64,000 nucleotides of DNA from CAWDMN01 sp963803155. GTDB lineage: Bacteria; Acidobacteriota; Terriglobia; Versatilivoradales; Versatilivoraceae. Where the stretch lies: the NCBI GenBank assembly GCA_963803155.1, contig CAWDMN010000105.1, positions 1 to 64,000 of the forward strand, read 5' to 3'. The notes below the pieces were generated by a model, which saw nothing but the letters and a program-made list of their open reading frames with translations, was not told where the DNA came from and ran no database searches. This document shows positions 51,593 to 60,317 of this stretch, in pieces. The stretch's first letter is position 1; every line of letters begins with the position of its first letter. The position numbers and the translations under genes are program-made.

Positions 51593-51864
51593 TGGCGGGG
51601 ACAGGTTTGGGCTTCCAAAAAATCAGAGGGAGTAGTTTGTACTTTGAGATTGGGGAATTGAACTGGCATGTCGACGCCGGAAAAAGACTGTTCGTTCCCG
51701 GTATCATCCAAAGCCAATTGGAGCAGGGATTGCGCGAGAGGACGCGATTGCCGAACTCGCTGTTTGTCATGATGATTTTTAAAGGTGGGGCGGTTCGGCG
51801 AACCACTCAGGCCGTAAGTTCTGCAATTGGCTCATAATTTTATTTTTGGTGAAGGAGATTGGAT

Positions 51865-52062
51865 GTGTTGAAACAGAAGACTCATAAAGGAGCTGCCAAA
51901 CGTTTTAAAGTTACAGCTACTGGAAAAATCAAGCGGGGCCATTCCCATGCCCGGCATATTTTAACCAAGAAAACCACCAAGAGAAAACGGAAGCTCGATC
52001 AAAATGGTCTGGTTAGCGCGGCTGATTCGGACAATGTCCATCGAATGCTTCCTTATGCTTAA
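51865..52062 (+). CDS. rpmI: 50S ribosomal protein L35
   Basis: A 65-aa protein. The GTG at 51865 is chosen because AAGGAG (51852-51857) lies seven bases upstream; it gives MLKQKTHKGAAKRFKVTATG, matching the usual L35 start. The protein is rich in Lys and Arg and includes HSHARHILTKKTTKRKR. It lies between infC and rplT, as in most bacteria, although the gap to infC (about 270 bp) is longer than usual and holds no clear gene. Confidence 0.95.
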   Translation: MLKQKTHKGAAKRFKVTATGKIKRGHSHARHILTKKTTKRKRKLDQNGLVSAADSDNVHRMLPYA

Positions 52063-52151
52063 ACTATGCGTCGCAGGTTGCGGAAATCTAAGAGTGCCCC
52101 GGAAGTATTGATTCGGGGAAAAGTTTTTTTTCAAGATAAGGAGAGTTCGCA

Positions 52152-52508
52152 GTGCCCAGAGTAAAACGTGGAACCAGCCGGAGAGACCACCGGCATAAGA
52201 TTTTAAAGTTAGCTAAAGGATATCGGGCTACCAAAAGCAAACTTTATCGGTCGGCCGAGGAATCGATACACAAGGGGTTGAAGTACGCCTATCGTGATCG
52301 TCGCGCCCGAAAACGTGATTTTCGCCGACTTTGGATTGTCCGGATCGGCGCTGCCGCCAAATTAAACGGCCTTTCATATAGCCGCTTTATCAATGGATTG
52401 AAAAAAGCCGGCATTGAACTGGATCGCAAGATTCTGGCCGACATGGCGGCGAACGACGCACAAGGATTTACTCAATTGGCGGATAAGGTCAAATTAGCTG
52501 TTGCTTAA
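52152..52508 (+). CDS. rplT: 50S ribosomal protein L20
   Basis: A 118-aa protein of standard length: MPRVKRGTSRRDHRHKILKL, then AKGYRATKSKLYRSAEESIH and FINGLKKAGIELDRKILADM. It starts with GTG at 52152 behind AAGGAG (52138-52143). L20 is needed for early 50S assembly and in other bacteria represses the infC-rpmI-rplT transcript; whether it does so here cannot be seen. It is followed by an intrinsic terminator-like hairpin. Confidence 0.97.
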   Translation: MPRVKRGTSRRDHRHKILKLAKGYRATKSKLYRSAEESIHKGLKYAYRDRRARKRDFRRLWIVRIGAAAKLNGLSYSRFINGLKKAGIELDRKILADMAANDAQGFTQLADKVKLAVA

Positions 52509-52624
52509 GAAAAAAAACTTGGCATTGTGCTGACAAAAGATAAGGCGTCAACGGTCTTTATTTCCTATGCGAATTAGCTGAAGACGGCTCTGTTTCGCTC
52601 ATACGATAATTTACCGTGGGAAAC

Positions 52625-52651
52625 AAAAATGGGGCGTAAAGCCCCATTTTT
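52625..52651 (+). terminator. Intrinsic terminator or attenuator before pheS
   Basis: AAAAATGGGGC (52625-52635), a GTAAA loop, and GCCCCATTTTT (52641-52651) form a perfect 11-bp stem ending in a T-run. It lies only 29 bases before the pheS ATG, so it may be an attenuator of pheS rather than only the end of the rplT transcript. No phenylalanine-rich leader peptide was found. Confidence 0.8.
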
Positions 52652-52680
52652 CTTATGCCTTGCCGGATGGGAAAAAATCC

Positions 52681-53709
52681 ATGCTGGAACTGATTGAAAA
52701 AATCGAGGCTGATTATGCGGAAGAATTGGGGAAAGTTGATTCAATAGGCCAGCTCGCCGCCGTGCGCGACAAATATCTGAGCCGGAAAAATGGCGCCCTG
52801 TCTCAATTGATGAAGAAGCTGCAAACTGTTCCGGCTGAATCTCGTCGCGAATTTGGACAGCGGCTCAATCTGTTGAAGGGCACCATTGAAACGGCATTGT
52901 CCGACAAAGAAACCTGGCTCTCCGCCCAGACTCTTCATGCCCGCTTGAAAGCAGAAAAGATTGATATCACTCTGCCGGGAGTTGGCCATACGGCAGGGTA
53001 CATTCATCCATTGCGTCTAGTCCGGCAGGAAATTGAAGATATCTTCTATTCGATGGGATACAGCATTGAGGATGGGCCGGAAATTGAAGCCCCTTATTAT
53101 AATTTTGAGGCTTTGAATATCCCTGACCACCATCCAGCCCGGGATCCGCAGGACACTTTTTACATCAATGATTCATTATTGCTTCGTACGCACACTTCTC
53201 CCGTTCAAGTCCGAACCATGGAAAAGCAGCGTCCCCCCTTGCGCATCATTTGCCCCGGCAAAGTCTATCGCCACGACAATCCCGATGCAACACATTCCCC
53301 CGTCTTCCAACAGATTGAAGGATTGGCCGTGGATGAAGGGATTAGTTTCCGGGAGTTCAAGGGAACATTGGAACATTTCCTGAAAGCTTTTTTTGGCGAA
53401 AAGATCCGGGTGAGGTTTCGTCCCAGTTACTTTGCCTTTACGGAACCCAGCGCTGAAGTAGACATTTCCTGCATTTTTTGTGGAGGCAGCGGGTGCCGCA
53501 TCTGCAAGATGAGTGGCTGGATCGAGGTGTTGGGGGCCGGAATGGTTGATCCGGCTGTCTTCCAATACGTGGGATATGATCCTGAAAAATACACGGGCTT
53601 TGCCTTCGGATTGGGTGTCGAACGGTTTGCCATGGTGAAATACTCAATCACTGATATTCAACATTTCTATCAGGGAGATTTGAGATTCCTCGAGCAGTTT
53701 TCGGGGTGA
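52681..53709 (+). CDS. pheS: Phenylalanine-tRNA ligase alpha subunit
   Basis: About 342 aa from the ATG at 52681 (MLELIEKIEADYAEELGKVD); a TTG at 52660 is in frame but less likely. An N-terminal coiled-coil arm is followed by the class II catalytic core: LVRQEIEDIFYSMGYSIEDG, FEALNIPDHHPARDPQDTFY, RIICPGKVYRHDNPDATHSP and GFAFGLGVERFAMVKYSITD. It forms an alpha2beta2 enzyme with PheT. The neighbour pheT starts 219 bp later, separated by a 7-bp repeat element. Confidence 0.97.
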   Translation: MLELIEKIEADYAEELGKVDSIGQLAAVRDKYLSRKNGALSQLMKKLQTVPAESRREFGQRLNLLKGTIETALSDKETWLSAQTLHARLKAEKIDITLPGVGHTAGYIHPLRLVRQEIEDIFYSMGYSIEDGPEIEAPYYNFEALNIPDHHPARDPQDTFYINDSLLLRTHTSPVQVRTMEKQRPPLRIICPGKVYRHDNPDATHSPVFQQIEGLAVDEGISFREFKGTLEHFLKAFFGEKIRVRFRPSYFAFTEPSAEVDISCIFCGGSGCRICKMSGWIEVLGAGMVDPAVFQYVGYDPEKYTGFAFGLGVERFAMVKYSITDIQHFYQGDLRFLEQFSG

Positions 53710-53716
53710 AAAGACA

Positions 53717-53754
53717 GTGAATAGTGGATAGTGGTTCGTGAATAGTGGGCTGTG
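53717..53754. repeat. GTGAATA/GTGGATA 7-bp repeat array after pheS
   Basis: Five units in phase, GTGAATA, GTGGATA, GTGGTTC, GTGAATA, GTGGGCT, then GTG. They begin seven bases after the pheS stop and are inverted relative to the units at 53889-53909. Confidence 0.85.
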
Positions 53755-53867
53755 TTAAACAAAGAGTAAAGGGGTTGTGGTATTTCAGTTGGTCTCATTC
53801 CTCGCGCTCGTTTCCTGCAACCATTGAACCCGCGGACGGGTATCAATAGATTATCAATTGCTTTTTT

Positions 53868-53909
53868 GCTGACTGCTGATTGCTGACTACCATTCACTAT
53901 CCACTAAAA
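53868..53909. repeat. 7-bp repeat units before pheT
   Basis: GCTGACT, GCTGATT, GCTGACT, then ACCATTC, ACTATCC, ACTAAAA in 7-base phase. CCATTCACTATCCACTA is the reverse complement of TAGTGGATAGTGAATGG-type sequence in the left array. Together with 53717-53754 this brackets about 110 bases without a gene. Confidence 0.75.
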
Positions 53910-53928
53910 TAATTGCGGTCTCATAAAA

Positions 53929-56001
53929 ATGAAAGTCTCTTACCAGTGGTTAAAAGAATTTGTCTGTTTTGATGCCTCTCCACGTCAATTGGCCGATGCC
54001 TTGACCAATTCCGGCACGGTCGTTGAGACACTGCAAACTTCCGCGGATGATACTATTTTGGATTTGGACTTGACTTCCAACCGCCCCGACTGCTTGAGCC
54101 ATCAGGGAGTAGCGCGGGAAGTCTCGGTTATCTATCAGAAACCGCTCCAGAAGATCCTTCCCGTGGTGGAGGAAAAATCTGAGCCTGCTTCGAGCCGTGT
54201 TTCCGTGGAAATTGAAGCTCCTCATCTTTGTTCGCGGTATTGTGCCCGGGTGATTCGAGGATTGAAAGTTGGCCCATCCCCCCAATGGCTGGTCCGTCGC
54301 TTGGAGGGGCTGGGACAGCGCTCCATCAACAATGTTGCCGATCTTACCAATTATGTTCTGCTGGAAATGGGACATCCCCTCCATGCCTTTGACTTAGCCA
54401 AAATTCGCGGGGGGAAAATCATTGTTCGTGAAGCTCGCTCTGGGGAAAAGATGTTTACTTTGGACGGCGAAGAACGGGTGCTGCCGAAGAGTATGTTGGT
54501 TATTGCGGATGCGGAGAAGCCGGTGGCTTTGGCCGGGATCATGGGCGGCCTGGAAAGTGAAATCAGTTTTTCCACGACGGATGTGTTGTTGGAAAGCGCT
54601 TGGTTTGATCCCATTTCCATTCGGAAGAGTTCGAAACAGCTGGGCCTGCATACAGAGGCGTCTCATCGTTTTGAACGGGGTGCCGACATTGAAGCCACCA
54701 TCCCGGCCATCGACCGGGTTGCCCAGCTCATCCTGAAGGAGGCGGGCGGCGAGCTGTTGCGGGGGATCGTCGACTGTCATCCCCGGCCTCTTCGCCGTGA
54801 GCCGGTTTTGTTGCGAAAATCCCGGGTCGAATCGGTCATGGGAGTGACTTTCGCGGAGACTCTCATTGAAAGAATCTTGAGCGCGCTGGAATTTCCAATC
54901 CTCGAAAAAAGAGCGGATGGATGGATTGTGGGACTTCCCAGTTTCCGCCTGGATGTGGAAAGGGAAATTGACTTGGTAGAAGAGATTGCCAGGCACTACG
55001 GGTACGATCAATTTCCTTCAGCCTTGCCCAAATGGAGCGGCTGGGGAAAGCGTCGCCCTGAATCTGCCCGTCAATCCGCGATCCAGGCTCGCTTGCGGGG
55101 ACTTGGTTATCATGAAACCTTGAGCTACTCCTTTGTCGATGCTTCGGAAAATCTGCGTTTCAGCCAATTGGACACGGTGCGAATTTCCAATCCCCTCTCT
55201 TCGGAAATGGAGGTAATGCGCACTTCGCTGGTGCCCGGGCTTTTCCAGTCTCTGCTGCGAAATTACAACCGCGGCATCAAGAATGCCCGGCTCTACGAAT
55301 TGGGACGGATTTATTGGTGGAAGGCGGAAGGGGTATCTGAGGAAGAACCGCATTTGGGATTGATTGCCACAGGCCGCGAGGTAGAAAAACAGCTTCATCA
55401 GGCGGGACGCGACTTCAGTTTTTACGATTTAAAAGGAGATGTGGCAAGTCTTCTCGCCGCGCTCCAACTTCCCGCGGTGGAATTGGAATTTCGCCGTCCT
55501 CGACCCCTGTCCATAGCCTCTTTGAAGACCGAAATATTTCACCCCGGGGTGAGCGCCGAGATTTGGCGCCGAAAGCAGTGTTTGGGGATTCTTGGACAGC
55601 TCCATCCCACTCTGGTGGACTCGTACAAAGTGAAGCAGGATGTGTTTGTAGCTCTTTTATCGTTGGGGACGATTTTTGAAACGGAGAGCAAGGAAATTCA
55701 ATTCCGGGAAATTCCACGATTTCCAGTCGTGCAAAGGGATTTGGCTTTGGTCATTCCTCATGAGGTAGAATATAAACAGATAGAACAAAGCTTGAGTGCG
55801 GAAGAGATCCCCGAATTGCGGGAATTTGCCCCTTTCGATCTATATGTGGGAGAAAAACTTCCGGCGGGGAAAAAGGGGCTGGCGATCAGCCTGTTCTATC
55901 AGGCCCCGGACCGGACTTTGCAGGAAGAAGAGGTCAACCGGCTTCAGGAGCGGGTGCTAACCATCCTGCATTCCCATTTTGGAGCGGAATTGAGACGTTA
56001 G
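53929..56001 (+). CDS. pheT: Phenylalanine-tRNA ligase beta subunit without tRNA-binding domain
   Basis: A 690-aa protein, about 100 residues shorter than the usual bacterial PheT. MKVSYQWLKEFVCFDASPRQ runs into ILDLDLTSNRPDCLSHQGVA by residue 43, so the EMAP-like B2 domain normally inserted there is absent. B3/B4 (editing), B5 and the catalytic-like core are present (LLEMGHPLHAFDLAKI, LAGIMGGLESE, SLVPGLFQSLLRNYNRGIKN), and the C-terminal FDX-ACB domain (EIPRFPVVQRDLALVI to the end) is intact. The start codon ATG at 53929 is clear. I recall B2-less PheT as usual in Acidobacteriota. Confidence 0.95.
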   Translation: MKVSYQWLKEFVCFDASPRQLADALTNSGTVVETLQTSADDTILDLDLTSNRPDCLSHQGVAREVSVIYQKPLQKILPVVEEKSEPASSRVSVEIEAPHLCSRYCARVIRGLKVGPSPQWLVRRLEGLGQRSINNVADLTNYVLLEMGHPLHAFDLAKIRGGKIIVREARSGEKMFTLDGEERVLPKSMLVIADAEKPVALAGIMGGLESEISFSTTDVLLESAWFDPISIRKSSKQLGLHTEASHRFERGADIEATIPAIDRVAQLILKEAGGELLRGIVDCHPRPLRREPVLLRKSRVESVMGVTFAETLIERILSALEFPILEKRADGWIVGLPSFRLDVEREIDLVEEIARHYGYDQFPSALPKWSGWGKRRPESARQSAIQARLRGLGYHETLSYSFVDASENLRFSQLDTVRISNPLSSEMEVMRTSLVPGLFQSLLRNYNRGIKNARLYELGRIYWWKAEGVSEEEPHLGLIATGREVEKQLHQAGRDFSFYDLKGDVASLLAALQLPAVELEFRRPRPLSIASLKTEIFHPGVSAEIWRRKQCLGILGQLHPTLVDSYKVKQDVFVALLSLGTIFETESKEIQFREIPRFPVVQRDLALVIPHEVEYKQIEQSLSAEEIPELREFAPFDLYVGEKLPAGKKGLAISLFYQAPDRTLQEEEVNRLQERVLTILHSHFGAELRR

Positions 56002-56017
56002 TTGCTTGAGAAAAAAT

Positions 56018-56060
56018 GGGAGAGATGCCCTGCAGGTGTGGCACCTAAGGCAATCTCTCC
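56018..56060 (+). terminator. Hairpin after pheT, possible terminator
   Basis: GGGAGAGATGCC (56018-56029) pairs with GGCAATCTCTCC (56049-56060), with AGGTGTGGCACCT inside forming a second stem. There is no T-run, so termination is uncertain. Confidence 0.5.
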
Positions 56061-56258
56061 TGGAATTCATGAAATATTCAATTTATGTTGCTGCTCGGAT
56101 CCTCTTGCATAGGGTAGCCACGTTGAGCGTATTCCAGCGAGCCTTGGGTTGGGCCAGGCTCCACGCTTCGTAAAATGCACTCAGCGTAACCACCACAGGC
56201 ATGGGTGCTGAGTAATTGTCATTAATAAAAATATTATTATTTTGACAAGGTTCCCCTC

Positions 56259-56537
56259 GTGAACGAAGGATTCGAAAAATTTGTCCAATTGGAAAACCGG
56301 ATCTACCGGATTATTGAAGTACATAAGGCCACCCGAGTTCAAAAAGAGGCCCTGGAAAAAGAGTGTCAAAAATTGAAGCTTCAACTCGATCAGGCTCTGC
56401 AAGAGAATCAGCGCCTAAGAGACGAAATGCGGGAAGCTGGAGAAGACCGGCAGTTGGTGCGCGACAAAGTTGAAACGCTTTTGGCCCACCTCGACCAACT
56501 CGGAATGACTGATCTTCCGGACGGCCCCGTCTCTTAG
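56259..56537 (+). CDS. Small coiled-coil protein, ZapB-like
   Basis: A 92-aa protein starting with GTG at 56259. From residue 5 to 80 it is one coiled coil (NRIYRIIEVHKATRVQKEAL, then KLKLQLDQALQENQRLRDEM). It sits directly before zapA, 112 bp away, in the position where short ZapB-like proteins occur. A role in cell division is inferred from coiled coil plus neighbour only; there is no signature motif. AAGG lies upstream of the start. Confidence 0.7.
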   Translation: MNEGFEKFVQLENRIYRIIEVHKATRVQKEALEKECQKLKLQLDQALQENQRLRDEMREAGEDRQLVRDKVETLLAHLDQLGMTDLPDGPVS

Positions 56538-56649
56538 GTGTTTTGGTTGAGATCTAATGCGGGTTGCTCCCTTTGGGGGAGGACCGTTGAAATAGTCCAG
56601 AATAAGAAACGGAAATCCCGGAGATTGAAGAGGGGCAAAAGGAGGTGCC

Positions 56650-56943
56650 ATGGACGCTCCGGATCAACTGACTCAAGTTGAAATTTTTGGAAGGACTTAC
56701 CCGATTCGCGCTGGGGTTGAATCTGAATACCTTCGCCGCCTGGCGGCCTTTGTCGACAAGAAAATGAACGACATGTCCCGGGGGATGAAGACTGTTGATC
56801 CCCTGAAAATTGCCGTCATGACCGCGCTGGAAATTGCTGATGAGTTGCACCAGGAGCAGGAAAGGGTCCGCCGCCTCGATTCCATGGTTTACGATAAGAG
56901 CTTGGAATGTTCCCGTCAGCTCGATCAAGTTTTGAGAAAGTAG
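56650..56943 (+). CDS. zapA: Cell division protein ZapA
   Basis: A 97-aa protein. TQVEIFGRTYPIRAGVESEY, followed by LRRLAAFVDKKMNDMSRGM and KIAVMTALEIADELHQEQER, is the ZapA pattern: a small beta domain then a coiled coil. ZapA bundles FtsZ filaments at the division ring. AGGAGGTG lies just before the ATG at 56650. It is followed by the 6S-like RNA, a gene order also known from proteobacteria. Confidence 0.9.
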   Translation: MDAPDQLTQVEIFGRTYPIRAGVESEYLRRLAAFVDKKMNDMSRGMKTVDPLKIAVMTALEIADELHQEQERVRRLDSMVYDKSLECSRQLDQVLRK

Positions 56944-57030
56944 TCCTCTGGACCTCTGGAATCAAATCCGATTTTTCTTTTATCGCAATTCTTCTTGACC
57001 CCGCCCAAAGGCCGTGGTAGAAAAGAATTA

Positions 57031-57210
57031 CCCTGCGATGTGCGTCAGGGTGCGATGTGTTTGAACCAACACCAAACACAAGGGAGCCCGTCCCTCGATA
57101 CGGTGTGCAAGCTTCCCAGCTGAAGCTTCCTAAAGTATGATATGGGCGCCCACCTGGTTACCAGGTTTGAACGTAGCACCCAACGGCAAAGCGGGGTTCT
57201 TCCTTTTTTT
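57031..57210 (+). ncRNA. ssrS: 6S RNA (SsrS)-like RNA
   Basis: About 166-180 bases. CCCTGC at 57031 pairs with GCGGGG at 57191-57196 (one G-U), GGGTGC at 57048-57053 pairs with GCACCC at 57176-57181, a small CCTGG/CCAGG hairpin lies in the 3' strand of the central bubble, and GGGAGCCC pairs with GGGCGCCC (one mismatch) to close a long terminal hairpin containing AAGCTT/AAGCTT. A T-run follows at 57201-57210. Length, fold and the place between zapA and rny fit 6S RNA, which mimics an open promoter and binds the housekeeping RNA polymerase. Confidence 0.72.
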
Positions 57211-57421
57211 GGCATTTTCTCTCTTTCCCTCCTTTTAATTCCTAACTCACTGTTCTATAATCAATTTGCCTGAACTTGGGCAAAACCAAGTATTTCATAT
57301 ATCTCGGGTGAGAGTATGTTCTGGTTAACGTTGATTTTTTTTATTTTTGTTTTTGGCGCCTCTCACCCTGCAAAGGCCCGGAGGTTTAATCTCGCGGGTT
57401 TACAAACATATAGGAGCGACT

Positions 57422-58984
57422 ATGCAACCCCTGGTTTATATCGCCTTAGCAGTGGCAGTGGTCTTCCTTTCCCTTCTTGCCTTCCTGTTGGTGAGGGCGC
57501 GGCATACCTTAAATGCGATCAAAGCGGCCGAACGGACTGCTCAAAAAATTATCGCTGAATCCAAGAAAGAAGCTGAAAACATCAAGAAGGAAGCGGCTCT
57601 TGAAGCCAAAGATAAAATCCTGGGATTGAGAGCGGAGGTTGACAAACAGACCAAAGAAAGAAAGCAGGAATTGCAGGGGCTGGAAAAAAGGCTCACGCAA
57701 AAAGAAGAGCAATTGGAACGAAAAGACAATGTCATGACCCAGAAGGAAAGGGAAATGACCCATAAAGAGCGGCGTCTCCTTGATAAGGAACGCCTGCTGG
57801 CCCAGGATGAGAAGCGGGTCAAGGACCTTTATCAGGAACAAAAACATCAGCTCGAAATTATTTCCGGCATGACGGCGGATGAAGCCAAAAAGGTGCTCAT
57901 CAAACAAATTGAAGGAGACGCCCGTAAGGATGCCGCTTTTATTGTGAAGCGGATCGAAGAGGAAGCCCGGGAGAAAGCTCAACAAGAAGGCAAAGAAATC
58001 ATTACCACCGCCATCCAGCGCTGTGCCGGCGAACATGTCGTGGAGACCTCCGTATCCGTCGTGGACCTCCCCAGCGACGAAATGAAGGGCCGTATCATCG
58101 GAAGGGAAGGGCGCAATATCCGGGCTTTGGAAGTGGCGACGGGAGTGGATTTGATTATCGACGATACCCCGGAAGCCATCATTGTTTCCGGATTTGATCC
58201 GATTCGGCGCGAAACCGCCAGATTGGCCATCGAGAAATTGATAGTGGATGGCCGGATCCATCCTGCCCGGATTGAAGAAGTGGTGGAAAAAGTCAAGAAG
58301 GAACTGGAAGTAAAAATCCAACAGGAGGGGGAAGCCGCCGCCTTCGAATTGGGTATTCATGATCTCCATCCGGAATTGATCAAGATGCTGGGACGGCTGA
58401 AATACCGCACCAGCTATGGACAGAATGTGCTGACCCACTGTAAGGAAGTTGCCCTGCTGGCTGGGGTCATGGCGGCGGAAATAGGGGCAAATGTTGCGGT
58501 GGCCAAACGGGCTGGGTTGATTCATGATATTGGCAAAGCCATCGATCGCGAAGTGGAAGGGACTCATATCCAGTTGGGAGTCCAGTTGGCCCGCAAACAT
58601 GGCGAGGCGGAAGAAGTCATCCATGCCATAGAGGCTCACCACTTCGACGTCGAATTCCGCACCTTGGAAGCTCAGCTCGTCCAAGCGGCAGACTCCCTTT
58701 CCGCCGCCCGCCCCGGAGCACGGCGGGAAATCCTGGAGACTTACATTAAACGGCTGGAGAAGCTCGAAAATCTTGCCGATTCATTCGAAGGGGTATCCAA
58801 GTGTTATGCTCTTCAAGCGGGGCGGGAGATTCGGGTGATGGTGGAGAGCGATAAGATAAGCGACGAGCAAGCTTTCTGGCTGACCAAGGATATTGCCCGG
58901 AAGATTGAAAATGAATTGCAGTACCCCGGCCAGATCAAGGTGACCGTAATCCGCGAAATGCGGGTTGTAGAATACGCCAAATAG
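57422..58984 (+). CDS. rny: Ribonuclease Y
   Basis: About 520 aa from the ATG at 57422 (MQPLVYIALAVAVVFLSLLA), with AGGAG upstream; the frame is open further up but without the membrane-anchor start. The order is one membrane helix, a long charged coiled coil (about 30-190), a KH domain with EMKGRIIGREGRNIRALEVA, and an HD domain with GLIHDIGKAIDREVEG near residue 369. RNase Y starts mRNA decay at the inner face of the membrane. It lies between the 6S-like RNA and ymdB, as is usual. Confidence 0.96.
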   Translation: MQPLVYIALAVAVVFLSLLAFLLVRARHTLNAIKAAERTAQKIIAESKKEAENIKKEAALEAKDKILGLRAEVDKQTKERKQELQGLEKRLTQKEEQLERKDNVMTQKEREMTHKERRLLDKERLLAQDEKRVKDLYQEQKHQLEIISGMTADEAKKVLIKQIEGDARKDAAFIVKRIEEEAREKAQQEGKEIITTAIQRCAGEHVVETSVSVVDLPSDEMKGRIIGREGRNIRALEVATGVDLIIDDTPEAIIVSGFDPIRRETARLAIEKLIVDGRIHPARIEEVVEKVKKELEVKIQQEGEAAAFELGIHDLHPELIKMLGRLKYRTSYGQNVLTHCKEVALLAGVMAAEIGANVAVAKRAGLIHDIGKAIDREVEGTHIQLGVQLARKHGEAEEVIHAIEAHHFDVEFRTLEAQLVQAADSLSAARPGARREILETYIKRLEKLENLADSFEGVSKCYALQAGREIRVMVESDKISDEQAFWLTKDIARKIENELQYPGQIKVTVIREMRVVEYAK

Positions 58985-59018
58985 TGCACGGCGGAAACAG
59001 GATGCCCAGATCCAGCGG

Positions 59019-59047
59019 ACCTCGCAGGTCCTCAAGACCTGCGAGGT
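59019..59047. repeat. ACCTCGCAGGTC palindrome
   Basis: Perfect 12-bp arms, ACCTCGCAGGTC and GACCTGCGAGGT, with a 5-base loop, soon after the rny stop. It is a close relative of the palindrome at 25765-25793. Further on in this 280-bp gap, GATGGAAGCG at about 59072 and CGTTTCCATC near 59140 form a weaker pair. Confidence 0.85.
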
Positions 59048-59267
59048 CTATCTAGAGCATGAAGATGGACCGATGGAAGCGACTTGACCTTAGGCCGTCG
59101 CGGCATGTTTGGCAACGCCAAACGAGGTGGTGCGCCCCGTTTCCATCGACGCTATTTACTTAAGATTGAATCAAGGCGGCTTTTTGGATCAATCGTCGAC
59201 AAATTCGAGGCTGCACAGCCAAAACTCGCGTTAATCCCCTGCCAGTCCGCCGGGTAACTCCATAAAC

Positions 59268-60053
59268 ATGAAAATTTTCTTCATTAGCGATATTGTGGGC
59301 CGCCCCGGAAGACGGGTGCTGAAAGATCATTTGACTTCGATCCTCGAAAGCCGCGGGATCGATCTTTGCGTGGCCAACGGTGAAAATGCCGCCGCTGGAA
59401 GTGGAATCACTCCGGCATTGACTGAGGAGTTATTAGGCCTTCATATTGATGTGCTCACCTCGGGCAACCACATTTGGGATAAAAAAGAAATTTTGGAATA
59501 CATTCCGCACCAGCCGCGATTAGTGCGGCCCGCCAACTTTCCGCCTGGAGCTCCAGGGCACGGTGTTTTTGTCGGGACAACCCGGGGTGGGATCCCGTAT
59601 GCGGTAATCAATCTCCAAGGCCGAGTCTTCATGCCCCCTTCGGATTGCCCTTTCCGCACGGTGGATCAACTCCTCACGGACTTGCCCGCGGAAGTCCGCG
59701 TGGTTCTAGTGGATTTTCACGCGGAGGCGACTGCTGAAAAACAGGCGCTGGGCTGGTACTTGGATGGCCGGGTTACCGCTGTAATGGGAACCCATACTCA
59801 CATTCCGACGGCGGATGAAGCAGTTTTGCCAGGTGGCACGGCATATTTAACCGATGCGGGAATGACGGGGCCTCACGACTCTGTCATCGGAGTGGACAAG
59901 GGAATTATCATCTCCAAGTTCTTGAATCAGATCCCGGCCAAATTTGAGCCGGCCAGTAGTGATGTGCGGCTAAATGCCGTCGAAATTGAGGCTGACCCAG
60001 AGACGGGAAGAGCTGTTTCCGTCCAGCGTTTTTGTTTGAAAATTCGGGAATAG
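59268..60053 (+). CDS. ymdB: YmdB-family metallophosphoesterase
   Basis: A 261-aa enzyme. The dinuclear metal motifs are all present: SDIVGRPGRR near residue 7, NGENAAAG near 36, SGNHIWDKKE near 64, and GTHTHIPTADE near 172. This is the TIGR00282 family, whose Bacillus member YmdB cleaves 2',3'-cyclic AMP and affects biofilm and motility decisions. It follows rny, its usual neighbour, at a distance of about 280 bp. Confidence 0.92.
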   Translation: MKIFFISDIVGRPGRRVLKDHLTSILESRGIDLCVANGENAAAGSGITPALTEELLGLHIDVLTSGNHIWDKKEILEYIPHQPRLVRPANFPPGAPGHGVFVGTTRGGIPYAVINLQGRVFMPPSDCPFRTVDQLLTDLPAEVRVVLVDFHAEATAEKQALGWYLDGRVTAVMGTHTHIPTADEAVLPGGTAYLTDAGMTGPHDSVIGVDKGIIISKFLNQIPAKFEPASSDVRLNAVEIEADPETGRAVSVQRFCLKIRE

Positions 60054-60317
60054 GAATTGGGTGTCTGCTTCAGGGAACACGCGGATCTTCAGCCCCCACG
60101 GAGTCTGGTGCTTGTTATGAAATCGGACTTCGTTTTTGCCTCCTCAATAATTCACAGGCTGGCCCGGAATTCGGCGAATTCTTCTTCAGATTGATTCCGC
60201 TGCATGATTGGAAAATCCAAAGACCAGAAAACAGTACGGCTGGAATATGATATTGGGGAATAAGGAATATCTGCAGGCGGATCCCTTTTACTCTGACGAC
60301 CAAGGATAATATCGAGA

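Noticed and set aside
51592..51837. An 81-codon frame between infC and rpmI
   Set aside because: It lacks a ribosome-binding site and any recognisable pattern; conserved gene order has nothing at this place.
57509..58684. A 391-codon open frame on the minus strand inside rny
   Set aside because: It is antisense to the coiled-coil and KH-HD coding sequence of rny; the Phe/Leu-rich product simply mirrors Lys/Glu-rich codons on the other strand.
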